Source: Chryseobacterium rhizoplanae
GTDB lineage: Bacteria > Bacteroidota > Bacteroidia > Flavobacteriales > Weeksellaceae
Assembly: GCF_900182655.1 (NCBI RefSeq)
Contig: NZ_FXTC01000013.1
Location: 1 to 64,000 of the forward strand
Length of the DNA stretch: 64,000 bases
Direction of reading: 5' to 3'
Shown: one piece after another, positions 25,716 through 34,237 of the stretch
How the letters are laid out: each line of letters begins with the position of its first letter
Position numbering within the stretch: the first letter of the stretch is position 1
Notes under the pieces: model-generated
Told to the model about the DNA's origin: nothing
What the model saw: the letters and a program-made list of their open reading frames with translations, nothing else
The model's database searches: none
Made by a program: the position numbers and the translations under genes

Positions 25716-26820
25716 TGATAGTAATTGTTAAAGCAATTTTATATTGATCATTTTCTTTCGGTCCGGAATAAAATTCATAGTGATCAGGATAAAATTTTTC
25801 CAATATATGAATAATTGCTTCATTACCCAATCCGTGATAATCAGATTCAGATGCATGAATTCTACCTTTCCCTACAGAATTTATAATTTCAAAATACAGT
25901 TCTGAGCGCTCAATATTACAGAATAATTTTATAAAACCATGAGCATCCTCTCCTATTGCTGAGTGTTTTAAAGCATTTTCAAATAAAGTAAGAAGGATAG
26001 CAGACGGGATTTCGGCTATGTCAAATTCTTCCTGCTCTTCAATATCCATGACAATATCAAGCTGGTTATTATACTTGAGCTGATATAATGCTGCAAGCGC
26101 TTTCAGGGAAGAAAATTCCTGAGAAACGGTCACTTTTTCTTTTCCGCTATCATAAATAATATATTTCAAAAGCCTGCTCAACTGCAAAATAGAATCCGAT
26201 GTCTTCTCCGAATGCGTAAAACTGTTCGCATAGATATTATTAAGAGTATTCAACAAAAAATGAGGATTCAGTTTAGACTTCAGCAAATCAAGATAAAGCT
26301 GGTCTTTCTCTTCTCCAAGACTGATTACATCCTGTTCTATTAAAAATTTGTCTTTGGTAATTCCCAAAAAAGATCCCACCAGAATGATGATCCCCTGGGA
26401 GATGTATACATTATAAAGAAAACCTACATGATAGCCTTTTTCGCTGAAATCCATCTGAAAAACCGCAGGCTCCCACAAAATCCTGAAAAGACTGGACACC
26501 AAAAAGCAGATTAAAGCATAAAGGATAAACTCAGGGTACTTATTGGATAAATAAAACCGGGGAACAAGATAATAATATACCAGATAATAGATTCCCACAT
26601 TGAAAATTGTATTCAAAATAATGCTTATTACCAACTGAGTTGAATCCAGGAAGTAGTTTTCGGTGAAATAAGTCATCAAAATGAAGATAAAAAGGAAAAA
26701 TATATGCTGAAACCTCAACAAGAACTTCCAACGGTACTTCATAAGACTTTCCAGAATCTTACCACTAAATAAAATCCTGATAATCAATAATATAATAATA
26801 AAATTAATGATTAAAAACAT
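25708..26820 (-). CDS. LytS-type sensor histidine kinase
   Basis: This membrane-bound kinase of the His_kinase (LytS/YehU) type has 370 residues from the ATG at 26820. A minus-strand TATATTTG box at 26847-26854 lies within the longer frame that begins at a TTG, so the shorter start is chosen. About five or six hydrophobic segments occupy residues 1-155, then the phosphoacceptor motif LNPHFLLNTLNN (His187) and an HATPase domain with LFENALKHS. No extracytoplasmic sensor domain is visible, so the signal is probably perceived in or at the membrane. Its partner is the LytTR regulator it overlaps. Confidence 0.92.
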   Translation of the reverse strand: MFLIINFIIILLIIRILFSGKILESLMKYRWKFLLRFQHIFFLFIFILMTYFTENYFLDSTQLVISIILNTIFNVGIYYLVYYYLVPRFYLSNKYPEFILYALICFLVSSLFRILWEPAVFQMDFSEKGYHVGFLYNVYISQGIIILVGSFLGITKDKFLIEQDVISLGEEKDQLYLDLLKSKLNPHFLLNTLNNIYANSFTHSEKTSDSILQLSRLLKYIIYDSGKEKVTVSQEFSSLKALAALYQLKYNNQLDIVMDIEEQEEFDIAEIPSAILLTLFENALKHSAIGEDAHGFIKLFCNIERSELYFEIINSVGKGRIHASESDYHGLGNEAIIHILEKFYPDHYEFYSGPKENDQYKIALTITING

Positions 26821-26846
26821 AGCCCATACCTTATTTTGAAACGCAT

Positions 26847-26854
26847 CAAATATA
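26847..26854 (-). promoter_or_regulatory. Kinase-regulator operon -7 box
   Basis: The minus strand reads TATATTTG, a perfect TAnnTTTG match 27 bases upstream of the chosen ATG. Confidence 0.6.
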
Positions 26855-26935
26855 ATATCTTTTTGTCTCAAAATGCAGTTCGTTGAGAAAAACTGTCATT
26901 GATTGAAAAAATCCGGGCCCGCTCTTTCGAATAAA

Positions 26936-26943
26936 TATATTTG
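26936..26943 (+). promoter_or_regulatory. Transporter operon -7 box
   Basis: TATATTTG is a perfect match, 29 bases upstream of the DUF2490 ATG and divergent from the kinase promoter, with about 80 bases between the two boxes. Confidence 0.6.
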
Positions 26944-26971
26944 AGAAACCGCAATATTAATCAAATATTAC

Positions 26972-27667
26972 ATGAAACTTAATATACAATTAACGCTTAT
27001 TTTATCATTTTGTTTGATAAATGGCCTTTTACACAGTCAGAGCAAAGACAATTATAATATGTGGTTTCAGTACCTGATGTCGGCAAAGATTACCGATAAA
27101 AGTACTTTAACTGCACTTACCCAATACCGTTCTTTCGACCTGGCTTATGATACAAGACTTTTTCTGGTGAATGCTTATGTAGATTATGAAGTGGTGGAAA
27201 ACATAAAACCCGCTGCGGGAGCTATGTTTTTGATCCTTGAATCTTATAATAGTGACGATTCTAAAAAAATAAGATATGAAAAAAGACCTTTTCAACAGGT
27301 TACTGCTGATTATTACATCGGCAGAACGTCAATCTCCAACCGCCTTAGAGTTGAAGAACGTTTTATCAGCAACCCTGATGAATTTGAGGTAAGAATCCGT
27401 TATCTGATCTCTGTCCGGATTCCTTTCAATAAAAAAGGCGAAAAGGAAAAACTCTATGGCATTCTTAAAAATGAGATAAGAATGAATGTTGATAAGCTGG
27501 AACCTTTCGACAGTAATCGTATTACGGCAGGTCTTGGAATAAAATTAGGAAAAAATTCTGCGTTGGAGCTTGCCTTCATCAATCAGCTGGAAACCAAAAA
27601 AACGAGTAATTACGGATTTATAGGTTTCAGAAACAATTTTGACTGGAGAAAAAAGAAACAACAATAA
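26972..27667 (+). CDS. DUF2490-family outer-membrane protein
   Basis: This predicted outer-membrane beta-barrel of 231 residues has a signal peptide (about residues 1-24, ending LLHSQS) and repeated amphipathic strands with the family phrases MWFQYLMSAKITDK and NRITAGLGIKLGKNSALELAFINQ. DUF2490 proteins have no established biochemical role. It is the first gene of a rightward operon with CitMHS 24 bases downstream, so a role as a diffusion pore for carboxylates is a reasonable inference, not a demonstrated one. Confidence 0.82.
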   Translation: MKLNIQLTLILSFCLINGLLHSQSKDNYNMWFQYLMSAKITDKSTLTALTQYRSFDLAYDTRLFLVNAYVDYEVVENIKPAAGAMFLILESYNSDDSKKIRYEKRPFQQVTADYYIGRTSISNRLRVEERFISNPDEFEVRIRYLISVRIPFNKKGEKEKLYGILKNEIRMNVDKLEPFDSNRITAGLGIKLGKNSALELAFINQLETKKTSNYGFIGFRNNFDWRKKKQQ

Positions 27668-27691
27668 CCTCATTAATATTTACATAAAACT

Positions 27692-28978
27692 ATGCTTACA
27701 TTTCTTGGTTTTTTAATGATTTTCATCTTCATGATTCTCATCATGAACAAAAAGATGACTCCGCTTACGGCTTTGGTACTTGTACCTGTATTGATAGCTG
27801 TAGTAGCAGGATTCGGGCCGGACCTTGGAAAAATGATGAAAGATGGAGTAAAAGAAATAGCGCTTACGGGGGTTATGCTGATTTTTGCCATTCTGTACTT
27901 CAGTCTGATGATTGATACAGGACTTTTTGAACCTCTTGTGAATGTCATATTAAAGGCTGTAGGAGATAATCCTGTAAAAACAACCATCGGAACCGCCCTT
28001 CTCACCACTTTGGTTTCGTTAGACGGCGATGGCTCTTCCACTTATATTATTGTAGTGGCAGCATTACTCCCGCTTTATAAAAAACAAGGTATGAATCCTT
28101 TGGTTCTTACCTGTATTATTATGCTGGCAGGTGGTATTATGAATATTTTACCATGGGGAGGGCCTACTGCGAGAGTAATGAGCTCTCTGAAACTGGGGCA
28201 TACAGAAATATTTGTCCCTATGATTCCGGTAATGCTTATAGGGTTGGTATGGGTATTTTTTGTTGCCTATATTTTAGGCGTAAGGGAGAAAAAAAGAATA
28301 AGCAAGCATGGAAAATATACAAAATACAGCGGACAGGATATTGCTGGTGAAAATGATCCGGAATTAAGACGTCCCAAGCTTATTATTATCAATCTGATTC
28401 TGACAATTATCCTTCTTTGCGTGATGATCCTTGATATTATTCCTTTGGGAATTGCCTTTATGATTGCCTTCTGTATCGCTTCCCTGATTAATTATCCGAA
28501 ACTGAAAGACCAGCAGAAAATCATTTCAAAACATGCAGGGAATGCCTTATCTGTAGCAGGAATGATCTTCGGGGCAGGGATTTTTACAGGAATCTTAAAT
28601 GGTACCGGAATTATGAATGCTATGGGAAACAGTATTATCAGTATTGTTCCTAAAACCTGGGGCGGCTATCTGAACGTAATCACAGCTATATTCAGTGTAC
28701 CGCTTACTTTTTTCCTGACCAATGATGCGTATTATTTTGGAATATTACCTGTGATTACAGCAACCGGCAGCCAGCTGAATATTCCTCCTGATATTTTGGG
28801 ACGTGCCAGTCTTGTGGGGCAGGCTTCCCATTTATTAAGTCCATTGGTTCCGTCCACTTATCTGCTGGTTTCACTAGCAGGTGTTGAATTCTCTGATCAT
28901 CTGAAATTCACCTTAAAATGGGCCATAGGATCATCAATCGTAATGTTGCTGAGTGCATTGGCTCTTGGTATTATATAA
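27692..28978 (+). CDS. CitMHS-family citrate transporter
   Basis: This inner-membrane transporter of 428 residues belongs to the citrate-Mg2+/Ca2+:H+ symporter (CitMHS) family. It has about twelve hydrophobic segments, the family N-terminus MLTFLGFLMIFIFMILIMNKKMTPLTALVLVPV, LDGDGSSTYIIVVAALLPLYKK, and TNDAYYFGILPVI near the C-terminus. It lies downstream of DUF2490 and shortly upstream of the dicarboxylate symporter gene. Citrate uptake regulated by the adjacent two-component system would parallel known citrate systems, although those mostly use different kinase families. Confidence 0.93.
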   Translation: MLTFLGFLMIFIFMILIMNKKMTPLTALVLVPVLIAVVAGFGPDLGKMMKDGVKEIALTGVMLIFAILYFSLMIDTGLFEPLVNVILKAVGDNPVKTTIGTALLTTLVSLDGDGSSTYIIVVAALLPLYKKQGMNPLVLTCIIMLAGGIMNILPWGGPTARVMSSLKLGHTEIFVPMIPVMLIGLVWVFFVAYILGVREKKRISKHGKYTKYSGQDIAGENDPELRRPKLIIINLILTIILLCVMILDIIPLGIAFMIAFCIASLINYPKLKDQQKIISKHAGNALSVAGMIFGAGIFTGILNGTGIMNAMGNSIISIVPKTWGGYLNVITAIFSVPLTFFLTNDAYYFGILPVITATGSQLNIPPDILGRASLVGQASHLLSPLVPSTYLLVSLAGVEFSDHLKFTLKWAIGSSIVMLLSALALGII

Positions 28979-29021
28979 GGTTATATCTTTGAATTTTGTA
29001 ATCTTATCATATAAAAAGCGG

Positions 29022-30233
29022 ATGATGAAACCTTTTAAGCAAAAAACATTTACAGACTCCTATTTAAGAAACCTTACCCTGTATGTGTTCACAGCTATTA
29101 TCTGTGGAGCATTAACGGGCTATTATTTTCCGGAAGTCAGTAAACATCTGGAAACGGTAAGCAGTTACTTTTTCATGCTTCTGGAGATTTTGATCATTCC
29201 CGTTATTTTCATTGCAGTAACGTATGGAGTAAGCTATATTTTCAGCACTAAAAACGCATTTAAAATTGTAAGCCAGATGGTGATCTATTTCTTAATCATC
29301 ACTTCCATCAGTATTTTATTGGGAATTGGCTCCGGGCTTCTTTTAAAACCGGGAGCCAATACGGGAATTATAATTTCTTCCCACAAAGCACTTCCGGAAA
29401 GATTTTTAGCAAAGACTACAAACCCGCTGCACATCAGCAATTATGTACTCTTTCTTTTAATATCCATATCTGCAGGAGTACTGCTTGGTCTTTCAAAGAA
29501 AAAGGATAACATTCTTAAAGGCTTAGACGCTGGAAGAAATTTGTTTTTCAAGCTCATCAAATATGTATATATATTTCTTCCGATAGTCATTTTCTGTAAT
29601 ATTGCATATGGAATTTCAGTATATGGAATTAATACTCTATTGCCATTAAGTAAAATTGTTGCCACAGTATACCTTACGAGCGTGTTTTTCATTTTCGGAA
29701 TATTAGGAGTTATTACAGCTTACTTTAAAATTAACCTTTGGGATTTCCTGATCAGTATCAAAGAAGAAATCATTCTCGTAGTAGCCACTTCTTCTTCCAA
29801 GATGGCATTCCCCATGATTTTTGATAAAATGGAATCACAGGGCTATGACCGGAAAATCCTTCGCCTTATCATTCCTCTCGGGTACAATTTTAATCTGGCG
29901 GGAGCGTGCATTTATCTTTCCATCTCATGTATTTTCCTTATCCAGTTCTATAATATTCAACTTACTTTGAAAGATTATTTCTGGCTTTTTATAACGATCT
30001 CAATTGCTTCAAAAACCGCTTCGGGAGTTCCGGGATCAGGCTTTCTTGCTCTGATGTTTACCTTAAGCCGGTTTGGAAAAATCCCTACCACAGATCTTGC
30101 CCTGTTATACAGTGTAGACCGCTTTATGAATGAAGCCAGATCTGTTACCAATTTCATAGGCATTTCAGTTTCTGCTGCCATTATTTCAAAACTTAACCAA
30201 CATACTATTTCTTTAAAAAATGATATTTCCTGA
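29022..30233 (+). CDS. Dicarboxylate/amino-acid:cation symporter (DAACS, SLC1-like)
   Basis: This inner-membrane symporter for dicarboxylates or acidic amino acids has 403 residues from the ATG at 29022. The longer frame starting at 28953 overlaps CitMHS and lacks family similarity. Multiple membrane helices are present, and the C-terminal substrate region SGVPGSGFLALMFTLSRFGKIP with VDRFMNEARSVTNFIG matches DAACS hairpin and helix signatures, with N-A-R residues corresponding to the ion/substrate site. It sits 43 bases after CitMHS and overlaps TerC by 14 bases, so all are probably one operon. Confidence 0.92.
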   Translation: MMKPFKQKTFTDSYLRNLTLYVFTAIICGALTGYYFPEVSKHLETVSSYFFMLLEILIIPVIFIAVTYGVSYIFSTKNAFKIVSQMVIYFLIITSISILLGIGSGLLLKPGANTGIIISSHKALPERFLAKTTNPLHISNYVLFLLISISAGVLLGLSKKKDNILKGLDAGRNLFFKLIKYVYIFLPIVIFCNIAYGISVYGINTLLPLSKIVATVYLTSVFFIFGILGVITAYFKINLWDFLISIKEEIILVVATSSSKMAFPMIFDKMESQGYDRKILRLIIPLGYNFNLAGACIYLSISCIFLIQFYNIQLTLKDYFWLFITISIASKTASGVPGSGFLALMFTLSRFGKIPTTDLALLYSVDRFMNEARSVTNFIGISVSAAIISKLNQHTISLKNDIS

Positions 30234-31011
30234 TTTCACCCACCTTTTCAATGACATTTTACAAAACCCTGCAAAATCTATAGCAATTATCGGCAATCTT
30301 ATCCTTATAGAAAGTCTTCTTTCCGTAGACAATGCTGCAGTATTGGCCACCATCGTAATGGATCTGCCCGAAAATCAAAGAAAAAAAGCCTTAAAATACG
30401 GAATTCTAGGAGCTTATGTATTTCGCGGACTGGCCCTTATTTTTGCATCCGTCCTGATTTCCGTATGGTGGCTGAAACCATTGGGAGGACTATACCTGCT
30501 CTATATTTCAGTTGACTGGTTTATCAAAAAAATAAAAAACACAAATGATGAAGAAAATCAGGAGGAAAATCCTGACAAAGAATCCAGCTGGCTGTATAAA
30601 AATTCAATTGGGCTGCTGGGACAGTTCTGGGCTACGGTTGCCATTGTAGAAGTAATGGATCTTGCATTTTCTATCGACAACGTTTTTGCTGCCGTAGCAT
30701 TTTCAGACAATTTACTTTTGATTACGCTGGGTGTATTTATAGGGATTTTAGCCATGAGGTTTATTGCACAGTGGTTTGTCCGTCTGATGCAGATATTCCC
30801 TTTTCTGGAAACGGCCGCTTTTATAGTGATTGCTATTTTAGGAGTTAAACTAAGTTTGTCTTTATATGAACACTTTTACCCTGCTACAGCTTTTGCCCAG
30901 TTTTTAGCCAGCCATACCATGGAAATTCTGGTTTCCGCCATTACTGTTCTCTTGTTTGTAGTGCCCGTAGCTACCAGCTATCTCTTCGGATTTCCGGCCC
31001 GCAAAAAATAA
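30220..31011 (+). CDS. TerC/Alx-family membrane protein
   Basis: This inner-membrane protein of 263 residues belongs to the TerC family; members export manganese or other metals, often to help metalate exported proteins. Acidic residues lie within membrane helices in the typical settings LIESLLSVDNAAVLA (about residue 25) and VEVMDLAFSIDNVFAAVAF (about residue 145). The start overlaps the symporter gene by 14 bases. Its presence with citrate and dicarboxylate importers hints at co-transport of chelated metal: CitMHS takes up metal-citrate, and TerC could remove excess metal. That link is inference. Confidence 0.88.
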   Translation: MIFPDFTHLFNDILQNPAKSIAIIGNLILIESLLSVDNAAVLATIVMDLPENQRKKALKYGILGAYVFRGLALIFASVLISVWWLKPLGGLYLLYISVDWFIKKIKNTNDEENQEENPDKESSWLYKNSIGLLGQFWATVAIVEVMDLAFSIDNVFAAVAFSDNLLLITLGVFIGILAMRFIAQWFVRLMQIFPFLETAAFIVIAILGVKLSLSLYEHFYPATAFAQFLASHTMEILVSAITVLLFVVPVATSYLFGFPARKK

Positions 31012-31048
31012 TTTTTCTGCCAAATTTTCACATTCGGAAATAAAAATC

Positions 31049-31086
31049 TGCCATTTCATCCATCAACGTCTCATGGCATACATTTA
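31049..31086 (+). promoter_or_regulatory. groES promoter region with an inverted repeat
   Basis: TGCCAT (31049-31054) and ATGGCA (31073-31078) form an inverted repeat with 18-base spacing, immediately followed by TACATTTA (31079-31086), one base from TAnnTTTG. No CIRCE element (TTAGCACTC type) is present. The repeat could be a heat-shock operator, but 6-bp arms are weak evidence. Confidence 0.35.
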
Positions 31087-31127
31087 GAGAATTAGAAGAC
31101 AGAAATAATTAAAAAATTAAATATATT

Positions 31128-31406
31128 ATGTCAGTAAACTTTAAACCATTGGCAGACAGAGTTCTGGTAGAGCCAATCGCAGCAGAAACTAAAACAGCTT
31201 CAGGTATTATTATCCCGGATACTGCAAAGGAAAAGCCGCAAGAAGGTACTGTAGTAGCAGTAGGTCCTGGTAAAAAAGACGAGCCTACAACGGTTCAGGT
31301 AGGTGACAAAGTTCTTTATGGAAAATATTCAGGAGCTGAATTGAAGCTTGAAGGAAAAGACTATTTAATCGTAAGAGAAGCTGATTTATTAGGAATCATC
31401 GGGTAA
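31128..31406 (+). CDS. groES: Co-chaperonin GroES
   Basis: GroES is the heptameric lid of the GroEL folding chamber. The 92-residue protein has the usual length and sequence: PLADRVLVEP at the start, the mobile loop around AETKTASGIIIPDTAKEKPQEG, and the roof and C-terminal strands ending in VREADLLGI. It should be cotranscribed with groEL, but 479 bases now separate the two genes and contain an extra gene (31460-31816), whereas groES and groEL are normally adjacent. Confidence 0.97.
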   Translation: MSVNFKPLADRVLVEPIAAETKTASGIIIPDTAKEKPQEGTVVAVGPGKKDEPTTVQVGDKVLYGKYSGAELKLEGKDYLIVREADLLGIIG

Positions 31407-31459
31407 GCTTCTCGCTATTGGCTTCTGGCAAATGGCTTTTTCTACATGAAAATTAACCT
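31407..31459. repeat. Left word-repeat patch flanking the four-helix gene
   Basis: GCTTCTCGC, GGCTTCTGGC and GGCTTTT recur here. In reverse complement they resemble the AAAGCTAAAAGC-type words of 31817-31885, so the inserted gene has imperfect inverted flanks. Confidence 0.35.
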
Positions 31460-31816
31460 ATGAGAGATTTCAAAAAATTTGAAGTATGGCAGCTAAGTCA
31501 TCAATTGACTTTAAAGATTTATACTTCAACCAAAAATTTTCCGAAAGAAGAAGTTTTTGGACTTACCTCTCAAATCAGAAGATCATTTGCATCTATTGGA
31601 TATAATATTTCAGAGGGAAGTGGCAGAAATTCAGATAGAGAATTTGCCAATTTCATCAATATTGCTCTGGGATCATCCAATGAAGCTGAAAACCAATTAA
31701 TTCTTGCTAAAGACTTAGGGTATATTCATGAAAATGATTACCACAATCTTTTGGAAGAGTTGACAACACTAAAAAAGAAGCTTGTAACCTTATGGAACAG
31801 GCTCAATGGAAATTAA
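31460..31816 (+). CDS. Four-helix-bundle (S23/IVP-like) protein inserted between groES and groEL
   Basis: This 118-residue protein belongs to the four-helix-bundle family called S23 or 23S-rRNA intervening-sequence protein. The start MRDFKKFEVWQLSHQLTLKIYTSTKNFPKEEVFGLTSQIRRSFASIGYNISEGSGRNS is diagnostic, and SSNEAENQLILAKDLGYI is typical of the second half. Relatives occur in rRNA intervening sequences, as free-standing genes of unknown role, and as the Avd accessory protein of diversity-generating retroelements; no reverse transcriptase or template repeat is seen here. Both flanks carry short word-repeat patches (31407-31459 and 31817-31885), which suggests arrival as a small unit. Confidence 0.85.
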   Translation: MRDFKKFEVWQLSHQLTLKIYTSTKNFPKEEVFGLTSQIRRSFASIGYNISEGSGRNSDREFANFINIALGSSNEAENQLILAKDLGYIHENDYHNLLEELTTLKKKLVTLWNRLNGN

Positions 31817-31885
31817 AAAAATAAAGTTAAACTAACGAATTCGCAAAGCTAAAAGCTATAAGCAATTCGCCAAAAGCTAAACAAC
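31817..31885. repeat. Right word-repeat patch flanking the four-helix gene
   Basis: AAAGCTAAAAGCTATAAGC followed by CAATTCGCCAAAAGCTAA repeats the word AAGCT with small variations directly before the groEL ATG. It leaves a clear start codon but no strong ribosome-binding site. Confidence 0.35.
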
Positions 31886-33511
31886 ATGGCAAAAGAAATA
31901 AAATTCGATATTGAATCAAGAGACGCTCTAAAGAGAGGGGTAGATGCATTGGCTAATGCAGTAAAGGTAACTTTAGGTCCTAAAGGAAGAAACGTAGTCA
32001 TCGAAAAATCTTTCGGTGCTCCACACGTAACTAAGGATGGTGTGTCTGTTGCAAAGGAAATCGAACTTGAAGACAGAGTAGAAAATATGGGAGCTCAAAT
32101 GGTAAAAGAAGTAGCTTCCAAAACTAATGATATCGCAGGAGACGGTACTACTACCGCTACTGTATTGGCACAGGCTATCGTAAGAGAAGGTCTTAAGAAC
32201 GTAGCTGCAGGTGCTAACCCAATGGATCTTAAAAGAGGGATCGACAAAGCAGTAACTGCAGTTGTTGAAAACCTTAAAGCACAGTCTCAGGCTGTTGGAG
32301 ATTCTACAGATAAAGTAAAGCAAGTAGCTTCTGTATCTGCTAACAATGACGAAACTATCGGTGCTTTAATCGCTGAAGCTTTCGGAAAAGTTGGAAAAGA
32401 AGGTGTAATCACTGTAGAAGAGGCTAAAGGTATCGATACAACAGTAGATGTTGTAGAAGGTATGCAGTTCGACAGAGGTTATCAGTCACCTTACTTCGTG
32501 ACTAACCCTGAGAAAATGTTAGCTGAACTAGAAAACCCATATATCCTTTTGGTAGAGAAGAAAATTTCTTCAATGAAAGAATTGTTACCAGTTCTTGAGC
32601 CAATTGCCCAAGGTGGTAAGTCTCTATTGATCATCTCTGAAGAAGTGGAAGGTGAAGCTTTAGCTACTTTGGTAGTCAACAAACTAAGAGGTTCTCTTAA
32701 AATTGCTGCTGTAAAAGCTCCTGGATTCGGAGACAGAAGAAAAGCAATGTTAGAAGATATCGCGATCCTTACAGGTGGACAGGTGATCTCTGAAGAGCAA
32801 GGTTTCACTATGGAAAACATCTCTTTGGATATGCTTGGAACTGCTGAGAAAGTAACGATCGACAAAGACAACACTACAGTTGTAAACGGTGGTGGTGACG
32901 AAGCGAAAATCAAAGGAAGAGTAGCTCAGATCAAAGCTCAGATGGAAACTACAACTTCTGACTACGACAGAGAAAAACTTCAGGAAAGATTAGCTAAGTT
33001 AGCTGGTGGTGTTGCTGTACTTTACGTAGGTGCTGCTTCTGAAGTAGAAATGAAAGAGAAAAAAGACAGAGTAGATGATGCATTACACGCTACAAGAGCG
33101 GCTGTAGAAGAAGGTATTGTTGCAGGTGGTGGTGTTGCTTTAGTAAGAGCAATCTCAGCTTTGGAAAACCTTACAGGAATCAATTCTGATGAAACTACAG
33201 GGATCAAAATCGTGAAAAGAGCCATCGAGGAGCCATTAAGACAAATCGTTGCTAACGCTGGTGGAGAAGGTTCTGTAATTGTTGCTAAAGTAGCAGAAGG
33301 AACAGGAGACTTCGGATACAACGCGAAAACTGACGAGTATGTTCACATGCTTGAAGCAGGAATCATTGACCCAACTAAAGTAACAAGAGTTGCCCTTGAA
33401 AACGCAGCTTCTGTATCTGGAATGCTTCTTACTACTGAATGTGTAATCACTGAAGTAAAGAGCGCTGAACCAGCTATGCCAATGGGTGGTGGAATGCCAG
33501 GAATGATGTAA
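31886..33511 (+). CDS. groEL: Chaperonin GroEL
   Basis: GroEL is the ATP-dependent folding chamber that works with GroES in the cytoplasm. The 541-residue protein is complete, from MAKEIKFD to the Gly/Met-rich tail GGGMPGMM. The nucleotide-binding region VTLGPKGRNV and GDGTTTATVLAQAI, the apical domain and the C-terminal equatorial half are all intact. Codon choice is strongly biased, as expected for a highly expressed gene. Its last ~90 bases plus the downstream terminator occur again in decayed form at 34238, 34702 (terminator part only) and 35291, which is unusual. Confidence 0.98.
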   Translation: MAKEIKFDIESRDALKRGVDALANAVKVTLGPKGRNVVIEKSFGAPHVTKDGVSVAKEIELEDRVENMGAQMVKEVASKTNDIAGDGTTTATVLAQAIVREGLKNVAAGANPMDLKRGIDKAVTAVVENLKAQSQAVGDSTDKVKQVASVSANNDETIGALIAEAFGKVGKEGVITVEEAKGIDTTVDVVEGMQFDRGYQSPYFVTNPEKMLAELENPYILLVEKKISSMKELLPVLEPIAQGGKSLLIISEEVEGEALATLVVNKLRGSLKIAAVKAPGFGDRRKAMLEDIAILTGGQVISEEQGFTMENISLDMLGTAEKVTIDKDNTTVVNGGGDEAKIKGRVAQIKAQMETTTSDYDREKLQERLAKLAGGVAVLYVGAASEVEMKEKKDRVDDALHATRAAVEEGIVAGGGVALVRAISALENLTGINSDETTGIKIVKRAIEEPLRQIVANAGGEGSVIVAKVAEGTGDFGYNAKTDEYVHMLEAGIIDPTKVTRVALENAASVSGMLLTTECVITEVKSAEPAMPMGGGMPGMM

Positions 33512-33541
33512 CGGTCAGCGACCGAGGCAAATTAATATACT

Positions 33542-33572
33542 AACCGTTCTACTTTTGTGGAGCGGTTTTTTG
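33542..33572 (+). terminator. groEL terminator
   Basis: AACCGTTCTAC pairs imperfectly with GTGGAGCGGTT around TTTT, followed by T6. Variants of the same hairpin follow the groEL-tail copies at 34238-34354 and 34702-34763. Confidence 0.85.
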
Positions 33573-33708
33573 TTTAATATTGTTTTATAACATTAAAGAT
33601 TATGCATTTTGGAAAACATAAAAAATAACTAAAAATATGTTCTTCAAAAGTTGCAAAGTTTCATATATTTGAGAATTAGACCTTACTTAAAAGAAAAAAC
33701 AATAAAAT

Positions 33709-34203
33709 ATGGTGACACTGAAAATAAAAAATTATTTCATCGTTTTTTTTAGAATTGTATTCTCTTTTTTTTCATTCTCTCTGCCATTTATTTTTACAAA
33801 AGGAGCATATCAAAATATGATTTCAAAAGGTCATTATTTATGGTTCTGTTACTTTATTTTACTCTTTCTGCTCACAATCTACATAGTAGTGAAAAAGAAT
33901 TATTATGAATTGATATTTTCTAATATTCAAAACGAAAATCTAGTCTATCACAACTTCTTATTTATAAAAAAAATTATACCCCTAAAGAACATTCTTGGAT
34001 ATAAACACGGAATTGATAATGATGGAAATGAATTTATAAGTCTATACAATGATAAAAACAAAAAAATAGTTACGCTAAAAGTAAACATATATTCCAATTT
34101 ACCTGAATTTGTAGAAGCTTTACATTGTAAACATATTGGATATGAATTAACTCCTTTTCAATACGTTATTGAGAGGGTTAAAAAACTTTTTACAAATACA
34201 TAA
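33709..34203 (+). CDS. Small membrane protein, unknown, in the groEL-tail mosaic
   Basis: I do not recognise a family. The 164-residue protein has two predicted membrane segments (about residues 10-31 and 44-61) followed by a soluble, beta-rich stretch of about 100 residues (ELIFSNIQNENLVYHNFLFIKKIIPLKNILGYKHG and later strands), a layout like bacterial PH-domain membrane proteins. It is noticeably more AT-rich than groEL. It lies between the true groEL terminator and the first decayed groEL-tail copy, so it is the cargo of the first unit. Its function cannot be stated. Confidence 0.6.
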   Translation: MVTLKIKNYFIVFFRIVFSFFSFSLPFIFTKGAYQNMISKGHYLWFCYFILLFLLTIYIVVKKNYYELIFSNIQNENLVYHNFLFIKKIIPLKNILGYKHGIDNDGNEFISLYNDKNKKIVTLKVNIYSNLPEFVEALHCKHIGYELTPFQYVIERVKKLFTNT

Positions 34204-34237
34204 AACGTCTTACAACTTCTATATAAGATATGCTTCA

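Noticed and set aside
28953..29021. N-terminal extension of the dicarboxylate symporter
   Set aside because: It overlaps the CitMHS coding end and shows no membrane-protein conservation; the ATG at 29022 gives a normal start.
31460..31816. Diversity-generating retroelement, based on the Avd-like fold
   Set aside because: No reverse transcriptase and no template/variable repeat pair are present near the gene or elsewhere in the window.
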